Source: Phycisphaerae bacterium (GTDB lineage: Bacteria; Planctomycetota; Phycisphaerae; UBA1845). From it: a DNA stretch of 51,698 bases. The position numbers and the translations under genes are program-made. Below are positions 1-8,800 of the stretch, one piece after another. Where the stretch lies: positions 1 to 51,698 of the forward strand of contig JAUIEW010000006.1 of the NCBI GenBank assembly GCA_030429365.1, in the 5' to 3' direction. Below the pieces are notes generated by a model. It did not search any database. It worked only from the letters and a program-made list of their open reading frames with translations, and was not told where the DNA came from. The number at the start of each line of letters is the position of its first letter. Positions within the stretch are counted from its first letter, which is position 1.

Positions 1-77
1 GACTCTGAAGGTCTCGGGGGTAGCGTGTGTGTTGTCGAATTGCGACCCGTAGCCAAATAGAGTGGAGCGAACATACG

Positions 78-350
78 ATGGCCGGTCAATTCGTCATCGA
101 TCATACATTCAGCATTCGCGGACGCGGCCCGGTCGTGTGCGGCAAGATCGTCAGCGGTACGATCGAAAAAGGCATGACCTTTTCAATTCCCTCCATCGAC
201 GAGCCAATCGTGGTGGACTCGGTCGACATCATCACCAGCTTCCAGCCAAGACGACGAGAGACAGGCCTGCTGTGTGCACAACTCAGCGAAGCGAACCAAG
301 CGGCATGGCGCGACCTTGATGTCGGCGGTTTGAAAATCACCGTCGAGTAG
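78..350 (+). CDS. Stand-alone EF-Tu domain-2-like protein (90 aa)
   Basis: The 90-residue product has the beta-barrel signature of translation-GTPase domain 2: an FxIxxxFSIxGRGPVVxGKI stretch at residues 5-24, followed by SGTIEKGM. In EF-Tu and SelB the equivalent segment follows the G domain and contacts the aminoacyl end of tRNA. Here there is no G domain: no P-loop or NKxD motif is encoded on either side, so the protein is a single barrel. The ATG at 78 is chosen because GTGGAG lies about 10 bases upstream and the domain begins just after it; an upstream in-frame start would add only non-conserved residues. It converges with the metallophosphoesterase gene 39 bases downstream. Its function is unknown; possible roles are as a small binding module or as a remnant of a translation factor. 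Confidence 0.75.
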   Translation: MAGQFVIDHTFSIRGRGPVVCGKIVSGTIEKGMTFSIPSIDEPIVVDSVDIITSFQPRRRETGLLCAQLSEANQAAWRDLDVGGLKITVE

Positions 351-389
351 CGTCGATTTGTTATATGAACTTGGGCAAGGCGGTTGTAG

Positions 390-1259
390 CTACGCAATCG
401 AAGCCAGCGGGCGAATGGCGCTGACCAGGTCTTCGGTTTCGTAGGGTTTCTTCAGGTCGAATGGTAGCATCACGCCGTGGTTGTGGTCGCTGGCGATGAT
501 GATGAGTCGGTTGCCGACCACGTCGTAGCCGGATTCCTGCGGTTGGTGGCCACAGATGAAAATGTCGACGTCGAAGATTTGCGCGAGTTCGTCGAGTTGC
601 TGTTGGGTCTGATGGCGGCCCCAGACCAGTTGGTATGCGCTGCCGCCGTCGCCGATGTCGCGGCCTTTTGGCGTGCGCTTGAGGACGGTCGGGTCAAACG
701 TACGCATCATGTCCGGGCTTGGCAGTGAATGCGAAATCATGACGCGGTTGGCCGTCCGGACTGCGAGCGGATACGACGCAATGAAATCGAGCAGCGCGTC
801 GGCGACGATGATGTACGACTCGCCGTACGTCTGGCGCATCCCTGCGAGGAAACTGTAGGTGACGACGCGGCCGCCCTTGGTTATGTCCTGTTCGATGAGT
901 TGGGCGAGTTCGTGGTTGCTTTGAATGAAGTGGACTTGTTCCGGGTACTCGGTCTTCCACTTCGCGGCTTCGAGCAGAACTTCGTGCGACATGTCGTGGC
1001 CGTCGATGCCCTGCGGCTCTTCATGGATAATCTCATGGAGGACGATGTGGCGGGCGGGGGCGTGTTCGAGGTCGCAGAATTTGACGATGCGCTCGAAGTT
1101 GCGGCGGTGGCCATGAAGGTCGCCGGTCACGACGAGCTGCCCGTAGTTGGGCAAGACGATTGTGGACCCTTGCAGGCACTCTTCGGCGCGGTTGAGCCGG
1201 GCGGCGGCGCGATAGGTGTCGGCGTCTTCTTGGATGCGTTGGGCGATGTCAATGCTCAT
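390..1259 (-). CDS. Calcineurin-like metallophosphoesterase
   Basis: A 289-aa protein of the calcineurin-like fold. Visible metal-site motifs are GDLHGH (46-51), SNHE (114-117, in place of GNHD/E), SHSLPSPD (about 176-183) and CGHQPQE (about 236-242). The second canonical motif, GDxxDRG, is replaced by a HEIIHEEPQG segment around 75-84, so one metal-bridging aspartate is not where expected; a neighbouring acidic residue may substitute. The gene lies 108 bases downstream of the Ser/Thr kinase gene on the same strand. A kinase/phosphatase pairing is an attractive inference, but calcineurin-fold enzymes act on many phosphoesters (phosphoproteins, diadenosine polyphosphates, cyclic nucleotides), and the substrate cannot be read from the sequence. 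The start codon is ATG with only a weak ribosome binding site. Confidence 0.85.
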   Translation of the reverse strand: MSIDIAQRIQEDADTYRAAARLNRAEECLQGSTIVLPNYGQLVVTGDLHGHRRNFERIVKFCDLEHAPARHIVLHEIIHEEPQGIDGHDMSHEVLLEAAKWKTEYPEQVHFIQSNHELAQLIEQDITKGGRVVTYSFLAGMRQTYGESYIIVADALLDFIASYPLAVRTANRVMISHSLPSPDMMRTFDPTVLKRTPKGRDIGDGGSAYQLVWGRHQTQQQLDELAQIFDVDIFICGHQPQESGYDVVGNRLIIIASDHNHGVMLPFDLKKPYETEDLVSAIRPLASIA

Positions 1260-1367
1260 GCTGATCGAGTTATCCAGTTGCTGTTCGCATTCACATCGGG
1301 CTCTTGAACGCGCTGGTGTTGGTCTTGTTTAAGATCCTTTTCTGCCAGAATTCAGGCGAATTCGCAA

Positions 1368-2243
1368 TCACTCCAAAAGGTCCGGGCTTTCCGACATACT
1401 CGCCCGCTTGCTGGCTTTTAGGTCTTCGAGTTTCTGACGCCAGAGATTCTGCACGGTCTTGAGTCGCCCATCAACTTGTACCATGTCCTTCGGTCGATCG
1501 CCGGGGTTCGACTTGCAGCATTCCATGATGAGTTGGCTCAGCGCCAACGGAAACTTGTCGTTGATTTCGCGCGGCGAGCGCGGCGTATCGGCTCGGCTGA
1601 TGTCAGCCGCTGATGCGCCAGCGATTTCGGTCGGATAGTTGATTCCGGTCAACGTCCAGTACATCGTCGCGCCGAGGTTGTAGACGTCGGTGCGCTGATC
1701 GAGGTTGAGACGGCGGACCTGTTCGGGGGCGATGTAGTCGGGCGTACCTTGAATGCGTTTCTTGCGATGTCCGATGGGGCAGCTTTGCCCGAAGTCGATG
1801 ACTTTCACTACGCCGTTCTTACCGAGCAGAATGTTGTTCGGCTTGATGTCGGCATGAACGTACCCGCTTTCGTGCAACGCGTGCAAGCCAGCCGCGACCT
1901 TGCGGAAGATCGTAAAGAAATGCTCCAAACGATTCGGCCGATGTTGCTCGATCGTCAGCCCTTCGATGTATTCCATGACCATCAGGACTTCGACGGTCCG
2001 GAGGCGCTTCTTATTTCGGTGGATCGAGATGCACTGGCGAATGTGTGCGTGCTCGAGCGGATGACAGACTTCGTATTCCGTTTCGACCTGTTCGATGAAA
2101 CGTTGGTCGTCGGGCTCGCGCCGTACCACGCGTTTGAGGGCGTAGTGTTTGCCCGTGGCCTGGTGGACCACGCGGTGGATGACCGATCGCGCACCTTGCC
2201 CCAGAACTTCTATCGAACCGTAGCCGGGTAGCAGATCAGCCAA
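1368..2243 (-). CDS. Eukaryotic-type Ser/Thr protein kinase, soluble
   Basis: A 291-aa protein that is almost entirely a Hanks-type kinase domain. The glycine loop GQGARS is at 15-20, the ATP-binding lysine is K37 (ALK), the catalytic loop HADIKPNN is at 130-137 with D132, DFG is at 150-152 and GTPDYIAPEQ at 166-175. The arginine before the catalytic aspartate is alanine (HAD, not HRD), so it is a non-RD kinase that may not need activation-loop phosphorylation. There is no membrane segment or PASTA/sensor domain, unlike many bacterial relatives. The start codon is TTG at 2243, supported by AAGGGAG seven bases upstream. It sits between the potassium channel and the phosphoesterase genes on the same strand. 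Substrates are unknown. Confidence 0.93.
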   Translation of the reverse strand: MADLLPGYGSIEVLGQGARSVIHRVVHQATGKHYALKRVVRREPDDQRFIEQVETEYEVCHPLEHAHIRQCISIHRNKKRLRTVEVLMVMEYIEGLTIEQHRPNRLEHFFTIFRKVAAGLHALHESGYVHADIKPNNILLGKNGVVKVIDFGQSCPIGHRKKRIQGTPDYIAPEQVRRLNLDQRTDVYNLGATMYWTLTGINYPTEIAGASAADISRADTPRSPREINDKFPLALSQLIMECCKSNPGDRPKDMVQVDGRLKTVQNLWRQKLEDLKASKRASMSESPDLLE

Positions 2244-2457
2244 CCCCAGTCTCCCTTCCCGCCTCGCCTAGATCCTGAAAGACCCCGATTTTGCCGTGAT
2301 ACCGAAGTGCCATGACGCACGTGACTGGTTTGGGAGCATCCATTTCAAACGCGGCACCCGAGCCGGCAATACCCCCAATCGCCCCAGCCGCCTACCGGGA
2401 CGGTCCATATCATAGCCATATTGGTTCTCTCGTCTATTTGAGAGAGAGGATGGGGAA

Positions 2458-3441
2458 TTAAATGCTCAGACGTTCGAGGCGGTCGGCCAACCCCCCGCGT
2501 CCGATCACGATCAGCTGGTCGTCGACGTGGATGATCTCCTGGGGACCGGGGCCAAAAACCTGTCTGCCATCGCCTCGCTTGATGGCCACCACCATCACGT
2601 CGGCCCGCTCGCGGATGCTGGAATCCTTGAGGGCTTTGCCTGCGAGTGACGAACCGGCATCAACCTGATACTGGGCGATTTCGATGTCCACGCCCTTGGC
2701 GGCCATGTCTGCAAAGTCGACCACATGGGGACGTCGCAGCAGACCGACGGCTTTGTTGGCGCCGATGGTCTGCGGGCTGATGACGGCATCGGCGCCGGCC
2801 CGTTTGAGTTTTTGCTCGGTCGATTTCTGTTCCGCGCGGGCGATGATTTTGACGGTCGGGCACAAGCCGCGGGCGGAGAGGGTGACGTAGACGTTGTCAG
2901 CATCGCTGGAGAGGCACGTCACCAAAGCGGCAGCGCGCTGGATGCCAGCCGCTTCGAGTTCGTGGTCGTCGGTGGCGTCGCCCTGGACGTGAAGGAGTCC
3001 GCGATTTTCAAGCTCTTCGCGCATCTCGCGATCGATGACGACGCATTCTGCGTTCTCGCGTTTCAGATCCATGGCGATATTCGAGCCCATGCGCCCGAAA
3101 CCGCAGATGATCGTGTGACCGCTTAACTTCGCGATTTTGTCTTTCATTCGCAATCGCTCCCTGTGTGAACGAAGTTCGCCGCCCACGATGAGTGACACGA
3201 GGTTGGCAATCGAAATCGCAACCGCGCTGTAGCCGACGACGATGATGCCGATGGTCAGGACACGCCCCGATTGGTCGAGGGGAAAGGCTTCCTGGTATCC
3301 GACGGTCGATAGCGTGATGACCGTCATGTAGAGCGAGTCGAGAAACGACTGACCTTCGAGAATGACGTAGCCAGCCGTCCCGGTCAACTGGACCAGGACG
3401 AGGACTGAAATCGAGATGAACAAACGTTTGCGCGGACTCAT
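2458..3441 (-). CDS. TrkA/RCK-type potassium channel subunit
   Basis: A 327-aa protein combining a two-helix potassium pore with a cytoplasmic RCK regulatory region. A first membrane helix (about 6-28) and a second (about 61-87) flank a pore loop carrying the filter TVGYQE (46-51). A Rossmann TrkA-N domain starts with the nucleotide-binding GFGRMG (114-119), and a TrkA-C domain occupies the last 80 or so residues. The start at 3441 was chosen over an upstream in-frame TTG or CTG because its ATG overlaps the stop of the preceding transferase gene as ATGA (3441-3438), the usual sign of translational coupling. Such channels conduct K+ across the inner membrane and are gated by nucleotides or cations bound to the RCK domains. 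Confidence 0.92.
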   Translation of the reverse strand: MSPRKRLFISISVLVLVQLTGTAGYVILEGQSFLDSLYMTVITLSTVGYQEAFPLDQSGRVLTIGIIVVGYSAVAISIANLVSLIVGGELRSHRERLRMKDKIAKLSGHTIICGFGRMGSNIAMDLKRENAECVVIDREMREELENRGLLHVQGDATDDHELEAAGIQRAAALVTCLSSDADNVYVTLSARGLCPTVKIIARAEQKSTEQKLKRAGADAVISPQTIGANKAVGLLRRPHVVDFADMAAKGVDIEIAQYQVDAGSSLAGKALKDSSIRERADVMVVAIKRGDGRQVFGPGPQEIIHVDDQLIVIGRGGLADRLERLSI

Positions 3442-4550
3442 TCCTGAGATTCCCGTTTGTCGGTATTCGTCGTTGCTGGTGCGTGTTCGAGGATGGCGAT
3501 CATCAACACGACGAAACAGCACTGCGCAAACAGCAACATGGCAAACGACCAGTCTACCCGCGGTACGATGATCGCGGAAATGCCCGTCGCGCCAGTGGCC
3601 AGATAGATCGTGCAGACGGCCGCCCGCACACTCATGCCGCGGCGCACGAGCCGGTGCGAGAAGTGTCGCTGGTCGCCGCGAAACGGGCTCTCGCCCGCGC
3701 GAAGCCGATGGATCGTCACGCTAATCACGTCATAAAGCGGAACCGCGAGCACGATCAATGGCACCAACACGCCGACGGGAGCAAGGCCCTGCTCGGGATC
3801 GTAGAACGTCGTCAAGATTGTCAGGATCGACAGCAGATATCCAACCACCATGCTGCCGGCATCACCCATGAAAACCGATGCCGGTGCAAAGTTGAACATC
3901 AGAAAACCCAAGAGCGTTCCGACGAGCACCCAGGCCATGATGGGGACGAAGATCTGACCGGTCTGCGTTGCGGAGCACGCGAAGATGCTCGCCGCGATCG
4001 CCGCAACACCGGCGCTGAGACCGTCCATGTTGTCGAGAAAGTTAAACGCATTGATGATGAAGACGATCCAGAAAACGGTGGCGGTGATCGAGATGATTGG
4101 TCCCATCGCCTCAATGGCGCGAATCTTGCAGAGCACCACGACAGCCAGCGCGACGAGCGTTTGAATGACCAGCTTGATGCCTGGACCGAGCGGCTTCCTG
4201 TCGTCGATCAACCCGAGCACATGCAGCACAAGTGCGCCCGCGAAGATGGAAAGCAAGGTGACGAGTTTGCTGCCCATGCCCTCAAGGTGCGGCTGGATGA
4301 ATGCGGGCAGCCACGCGGGTGGGTTGGCAGGGTCGATCAAGCGGGCGGCCAATGATCCGGCGATGAGTGGAAGCGTCGCGCCGATAAAGATGGCAATTCC
4401 GCCGCCAAGTGCCACCGGCGTGCCATGCGACTTGTGACCTCCGGGGCGATCCACAAAACCCGTGCGCAGCGCCCACCGCCTGACGATCCACGTAAGAAGG
4501 ACCGACAGCAGAAAAGAACCGATGACCGCAGCACTGACCAGCTTCGCCAT
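3438..4550 (-). CDS. WecA/TagO-like polyprenyl-phosphate sugar-1-phosphate transferase
   Basis: A 370-aa, multi-spanning membrane protein of the MraY/WecA family (about 10-11 hydrophobic segments). Family motifs are present in order: GLIDDRKPLG (113-122, the Asp-Asp pair), NAFNFLDNMDG (167-177), FMGDAGS (228-234) and RHFSHRLVRRG (295-305). The last motif matches the histidine loop of WecA/TagO, which use UDP-GlcNAc or a similar sugar, rather than the PIHHHFE of MraY. The reaction moves a sugar-1-phosphate onto undecaprenyl phosphate, starting O-antigen, teichoic-acid-like or exopolysaccharide synthesis. No other glycan-assembly genes lie beside it; its immediate partner is the coupled potassium-channel gene. 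The exact sugar donor cannot be assigned. Confidence 0.92.
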   Translation of the reverse strand: MAKLVSAAVIGSFLLSVLLTWIVRRWALRTGFVDRPGGHKSHGTPVALGGGIAIFIGATLPLIAGSLAARLIDPANPPAWLPAFIQPHLEGMGSKLVTLLSIFAGALVLHVLGLIDDRKPLGPGIKLVIQTLVALAVVVLCKIRAIEAMGPIISITATVFWIVFIINAFNFLDNMDGLSAGVAAIAASIFACSATQTGQIFVPIMAWVLVGTLLGFLMFNFAPASVFMGDAGSMVVGYLLSILTILTTFYDPEQGLAPVGVLVPLIVLAVPLYDVISVTIHRLRAGESPFRGDQRHFSHRLVRRGMSVRAAVCTIYLATGATGISAIIVPRVDWSFAMLLFAQCCFVVLMIAILEHAPATTNTDKRESQE

Positions 4551-4641
4551 GTGCGAAAGTGTAGGCTCAGACGGGACCTGTGCAAATGTTTAAGGCGATG
4601 ATTGATTGGCCCGGTGATCGCCACCCGGTGAATTGGGCGTT

Positions 4642-4944
4642 CTAGACGCGGCGGATGTGTTGCGGTTTGACACCCGGGACTCGACATAGCTCGCCGCGCA
4701 CTTCCATGTCGAGTTTAACGGTGACGGTGTACCACGTGATCGACCCCAGCGACTTGCGCTCCTCGGCGCTCAGATGTTTCTCAACAAGCTTGGGCATGTC
4801 CTTGAATGCGATTCCGGACTTGGTCTTGGGCGTGCATTTCTTGATCGCTTTCTGGATGCAGTCATATTTCCATTTGGCGATGCGCGTGCCCTTCTTCCCG
4901 GGCGTCGGTGTCTTGCAGAGAATCGTCGGTTCGGTGGTGGCCAT
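4642..4944 (-). CDS. Conserved hypothetical protein, about 100 aa
   Basis: A 100-residue basic soluble protein beginning MATTEPTILCKTPTPGKKG and containing a KWKYDCIQKAI helix, a SGIAFKDMPKLVEKHL segment and a C-terminal GSITWYTVTVKLDMEVRGE stretch. This pattern resembles a family of small conserved proteins of the same length (I believe the DUF6958 type, from memory and unchecked). Several look like a winged-helix or ribosome-associated fold, but no function is known to me. The ATG at 4944 is preferred because the family-like sequence starts right there; an upstream in-frame ATG at 5055 would overlap the start of the divergent Kazal-lipoprotein gene. There are no signal peptide, membrane segments or catalytic motifs. 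Confidence 0.7.
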   Translation of the reverse strand: MATTEPTILCKTPTPGKKGTRIAKWKYDCIQKAIKKCTPKTKSGIAFKDMPKLVEKHLSAEERKSLGSITWYTVTVKLDMEVRGELCRVPGVKPQHIRRV

Positions 4945-5054
4945 GAATACGATTCTAAGCGGACAAGCCGATTCGCCGCAACCGTTTCCAGACAGTTGAA
5001 AGGCTCTATAATCAGCACCGATGCATCCATAGGGTTTGGAAATGGAGTCATGCA

Positions 5055-5600
5055 ATGAAATCTCGGAATCAGTTGGTTGCTGGTGTGCTTGTGCCTTTCA
5101 TCGCAGGTTTCATGCTGACGGGGTGCGATGTTCTCACGGACCTGTTGCCTTGTGGCGGACTGTGCGGAGCCAACGAGTTCTGCAAACGAGCGGATGGCGA
5201 CTGCGATTCCAATGAAGGTGTTTGCACCGAGATTCCGGATGCCTGCGATGATGTCTATTCGCCGGTTTGCGGTTGCGACGGCGCGACCTATGGCAATGAA
5301 TGCGAAGCCAGTGCTGCTGGCGTGAGTGTTGCGTCGATTGGTGAATGCCCGGATGAGGGCGCGGGCTTGGGCGAGTTCTGCGGTGGGTTGGCTGGCGTGG
5401 CCTGTCAGGACGGACTCTACTGCGAGTTTGAAGTCGGCGTGTGCGGGCAGGGCGATCAGTCCGGCGAGTGCGCGTTGATCCCCGATGCGTGCGCCGCTGT
5501 CGTCGATCCGGTCTGTGGATGCGACGGTCAAACCTACAGCAACGCATGTGAAGCCGCCCAAGACAGCGTCAGCATCGCATCGGAAGGCGAATGCAACTAA
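5055..5600 (+). CDS. Lipoprotein with two Kazal-type domains
   Basis: A 181-aa exported lipoprotein. A hydrophobic signal peptide ends in the lipobox LTGC, with C24 as the lipidated cysteine. Two copies of a Kazal-like module follow, at about 57-98 and 139-180, each with the pattern CxxIPDAC...PVCGCDGxTYxNxCEA...GEC. A cysteine-rich linker separates them. Kazal domains usually act as serine-protease inhibitors that present a loop near the second cysteine; the linker may be a further small disulfide domain. The ATG at 5055 has GGAG seven bases upstream. The protein probably faces the periplasm or the outer surface, where it could protect the envelope from proteases. The gene is followed by an 8-bp tandem repeat that overlaps its stop codon. 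Confidence 0.88.
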   Translation: MKSRNQLVAGVLVPFIAGFMLTGCDVLTDLLPCGGLCGANEFCKRADGDCDSNEGVCTEIPDACDDVYSPVCGCDGATYGNECEASAAGVSVASIGECPDEGAGLGEFCGGLAGVACQDGLYCEFEVGVCGQGDQSGECALIPDACAAVVDPVCGCDGQTYSNACEAAQDSVSIASEGECN

Positions 5601-5625
5601 CCAACTAACCAACCAGCCAACTAGG
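5594..5625 (+). repeat. Four tandem 8-bp units overlapping a stop codon
   Basis: Two perfect copies of CAACTAAC are followed by two degenerate copies (CAACCAGC, CAACTAGG). The first copy contains the TAA stop of the Kazal lipoprotein gene (5598-5600), so the repeat starts inside the coding end and extends into the spacer. Confidence 0.8.
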
Positions 5626-5863
5626 CGGCGCATGGGCGCCCGAATGTAACGAACACGCAACGACGGTGCGCCTTTAATGCGCAACGCGTTGCTTCAGTTG
5701 TGCGGTTTGCAGCACCAATACCCCACCCTCCTTTAACATCCCCCCGCGGTCAGTTAAGCTTCACCTCACTAAGATCTGGTGATTGGGGGATCACCGTCGA
5801 TCAAATTCATCGCACACATCGCTTCGCCCCAGGAAGCGCACACAAAACGGAGTGGAGAAAACG

Positions 5864-8800
5864 ATGGCCAACGAGGGCACAACCCAGAATAAGGATATCG
5901 GCGCGAACGCAGAAACCAGTCCGACTGACGAACCATCGAAACCGGTCAAAAAGAAACGCTGGCTTCGGCGCATCGTTGTCGTGGTTATGTTGCTGTTCTT
6001 CCTGTTGGCTGGCCTTGTTGTTGCGTCGCCGTTTCTAGCCGCCACGTCGCCGGTTAAGAACTACGCGAGTCGCTGGATCGGCGAGCAGGTCGGCGGTGAC
6101 GTCAAGCTTTCAAAGCTGAATCTGTCGTGGTTCAACGACTGTGAGGTCGAAGGTTTTTCCATGACCGACCAGAAGGGCCGGCAGTGGGTGGACAGCGGGT
6201 TGGTCGTTGTCCCCGGCGGACTTTGGGGATTGCTCCAACGACTCGACATTCCAGAAAACATCCGCATCGAATCGCCTTCGATCGTCGTATACGTCGACGA
6301 GGAAGCGGCTGACGGTGACACGTTGGGCGATGCGCCTGATGCGGGCCATGGCGACGCGGGTTCGAGTGAATCGAATTTCAAGTTGCCCACGATCAAACTG
6401 ACCTTGCGCGATGGCAAGGTGACGATCGTCGGTCCGCCGTCGCATTCGGATGAAGCCGACCCGGTTGACTATGTGATCGACGCGATCAATGCCGATGTCA
6501 CATTGGTGTCATCCGGAAAGCTGGCGGCGAAGATCGATGCCCGTTCGCCCGATGGCGCGACGCTGTATGTCGATGCCGATGTCGAAGACGCGCTGGTGTT
6601 GACCCGCGACCTTTCCGACCCCGCGCTTGCGACCAACTCTGCCGGTTCGATCAAGGTTCATTCGGATAAGCCATTCAACCTTCAGCGACTGACCGAGGCG
6701 CTTCCCGAATCGTATCGCGCGTCGGGCGAAGTGTTGCTCAAGATCGATGCCGACATTCGCGATGGTGTGCTGACGTCGAATCTCGATATTCAAGTCGCGG
6801 ACATATCAGCCGCGGCCATCGAAGGCGCGAATCGGTTGTCGTCCGGACGAATGGGTCTGACCGGAACGATCACCGTGGACCAGCAGAAGGCGTCGGGTAA
6901 GCTTGATCTCGAAGGCGACGCTGGAATCGCCAATGCCGTGTTCGATTGGCCCTACCGTGAAGCCGAATCGATGCCTCCGGTTGGCGAACACGTTGAGGCG
7001 ATGTTGGCTGGCAAGCTGCTGGCTTGGCCCAACCTGGCGGCGAAGCTTTCGGGCAATGTCGATCTGGCCGTGTTGTCGAAAGCGTTTCCCGGTCTGATGC
7101 GATTGAAGTCCGACGTCTATCTTGAGGATGGCCTGCTCGACATTCACGAGCTGGCGCTGACTGGCGGAGAGAAGCCGGTCGCCAAGTTAGCTGCATCGTT
7201 GCACGATGTGACGGCTGCCACCCCCGGCGGTCCCGTCCAATGGGACCCTGCAACCGTCGAAGTCGATGTGACCTCAAACGATGACGGTGATCTCGATGTG
7301 CGCCGGGCGCTGGTCGATGCCGGTTTCGCCCGCGTTGAAGGTCGAGGCGATCTGAGCGGGCTTTCCGCATCCGTCACCAGCGACCTCGACCGTTTGAACC
7401 AGAAGATTTCGCCCGTCGTTGACCTCGGCGTCGACGAGTTGGCTGGTCGTTTGAATTCGAAGATCGAATTGAACCGAACAAGCGACGAGCGTGTGGCCAT
7501 CACCTGCGACGTCAGCGGGAATCAGGTTCGTTTTCGCAGCGGTTCAAATCACTTCGACGCATCCAAGATCGACGCGAGCACACGCAGCGAAGCGCAGCTC
7601 GAAAACCGCAAGCTGGTTCGAATCAACTCAGACGAAACCAAGGTCGACCTCGGCGGTGAAATCGTCGCGACCGTGAAGGGCACGATTGATGTTGCCAATG
7701 ACGGCTTCTCGGTTGATGTGAACCTACCACAGGTGCAACTCACGCGACTCAATCATGTGCTCAACGGATTTGGCGTGGAGTTGTCCGACGTTCGCGGCGG
7801 TGCGTTGGCGGGTGTCGCCCATTTGGAACGGGCAAACGCCAGTGCGGCGATCCTGACCAGTGGCGATCTTTCCGCACGCGATTTGCAGCTTGATGCGGAG
7901 GCGGCTTCCCATCGCGCGGACCTTGGTTGGAGCAATGTGCGGTTGGATACGCTGGCCTCCACCGTGGTCGTCGAATCGGCGTCGCTCGAAAGCGCCATCG
8001 CAGCCGTCGATGTGTCGCAGTGCGAGTTGGGTTATGGCGACGCATTCAAGTTGGCCGGTCGCATCAAGGGGCGGGCTGACCTGCAGAAATGCGCCAAGCT
8101 CCTGCGGAGCGAAGATGGTCAGCAACCGTTTGAAAATACGGTTGGACACCTGACGTTCGACACCGATTGCCAAGCCGACGGAAACCGAACGTCGCTGCGC
8201 GGTACCGCATCGATCGACGACCTGGCGATGCAAGCCGAGGACGGAACCGTCTACCGCGACAAACTGCTCGCCGACTACAACGTCAACGTCGATTCAGCGG
8301 CAGACACCATCAGCCTCGACAAATTGCAACTCACCAGTACTGCCGCGTCGCTCGATCTTGGCGGAAAAATTGCGTCATACAGCGCGACCCAAAACGCCGA
8401 TGTCAGCGGGACATTTTCGCTCGACTGGCAACGAGTCATGCAAGTGTGCTACGAACTCTACCCAGCCACCCGCGAGCTGGTCACCGTTGCCGGTCGCAAC
8501 AACAGTCAACTGAAGGTAAACGGGCCACTCAACAACCCAAACCAGTCGCCGGCGTTTCGCGATGCGTCGATGTCAGCCAACCTCGGATGGCAATCGGCAG
8601 AAATCATGGGCATCCCGCTCGGAAGTTTGGAACTCAAACCGACATTGCGGGATGGCAAACTCAACGTACCGGTTACCAAGGTCGCAGCGGCTGGCGGTAA
8701 CGTGCAACTCGGTTGCGACGTGCTCTTTGATTCGCAAGGTCCGCAGCTTCGTTTGCCAAGCAACTTGCAAATGCTTTCGGGCATCGAAGTCACGCCGCGT

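Noticed and set aside
3483-4355. Antisense frame of 290 codons opposite the WecA-like gene
   Set aside because: Highly charged composition without hydrophobic core or ribosome binding site; the opposite strand carries clear transferase motifs.
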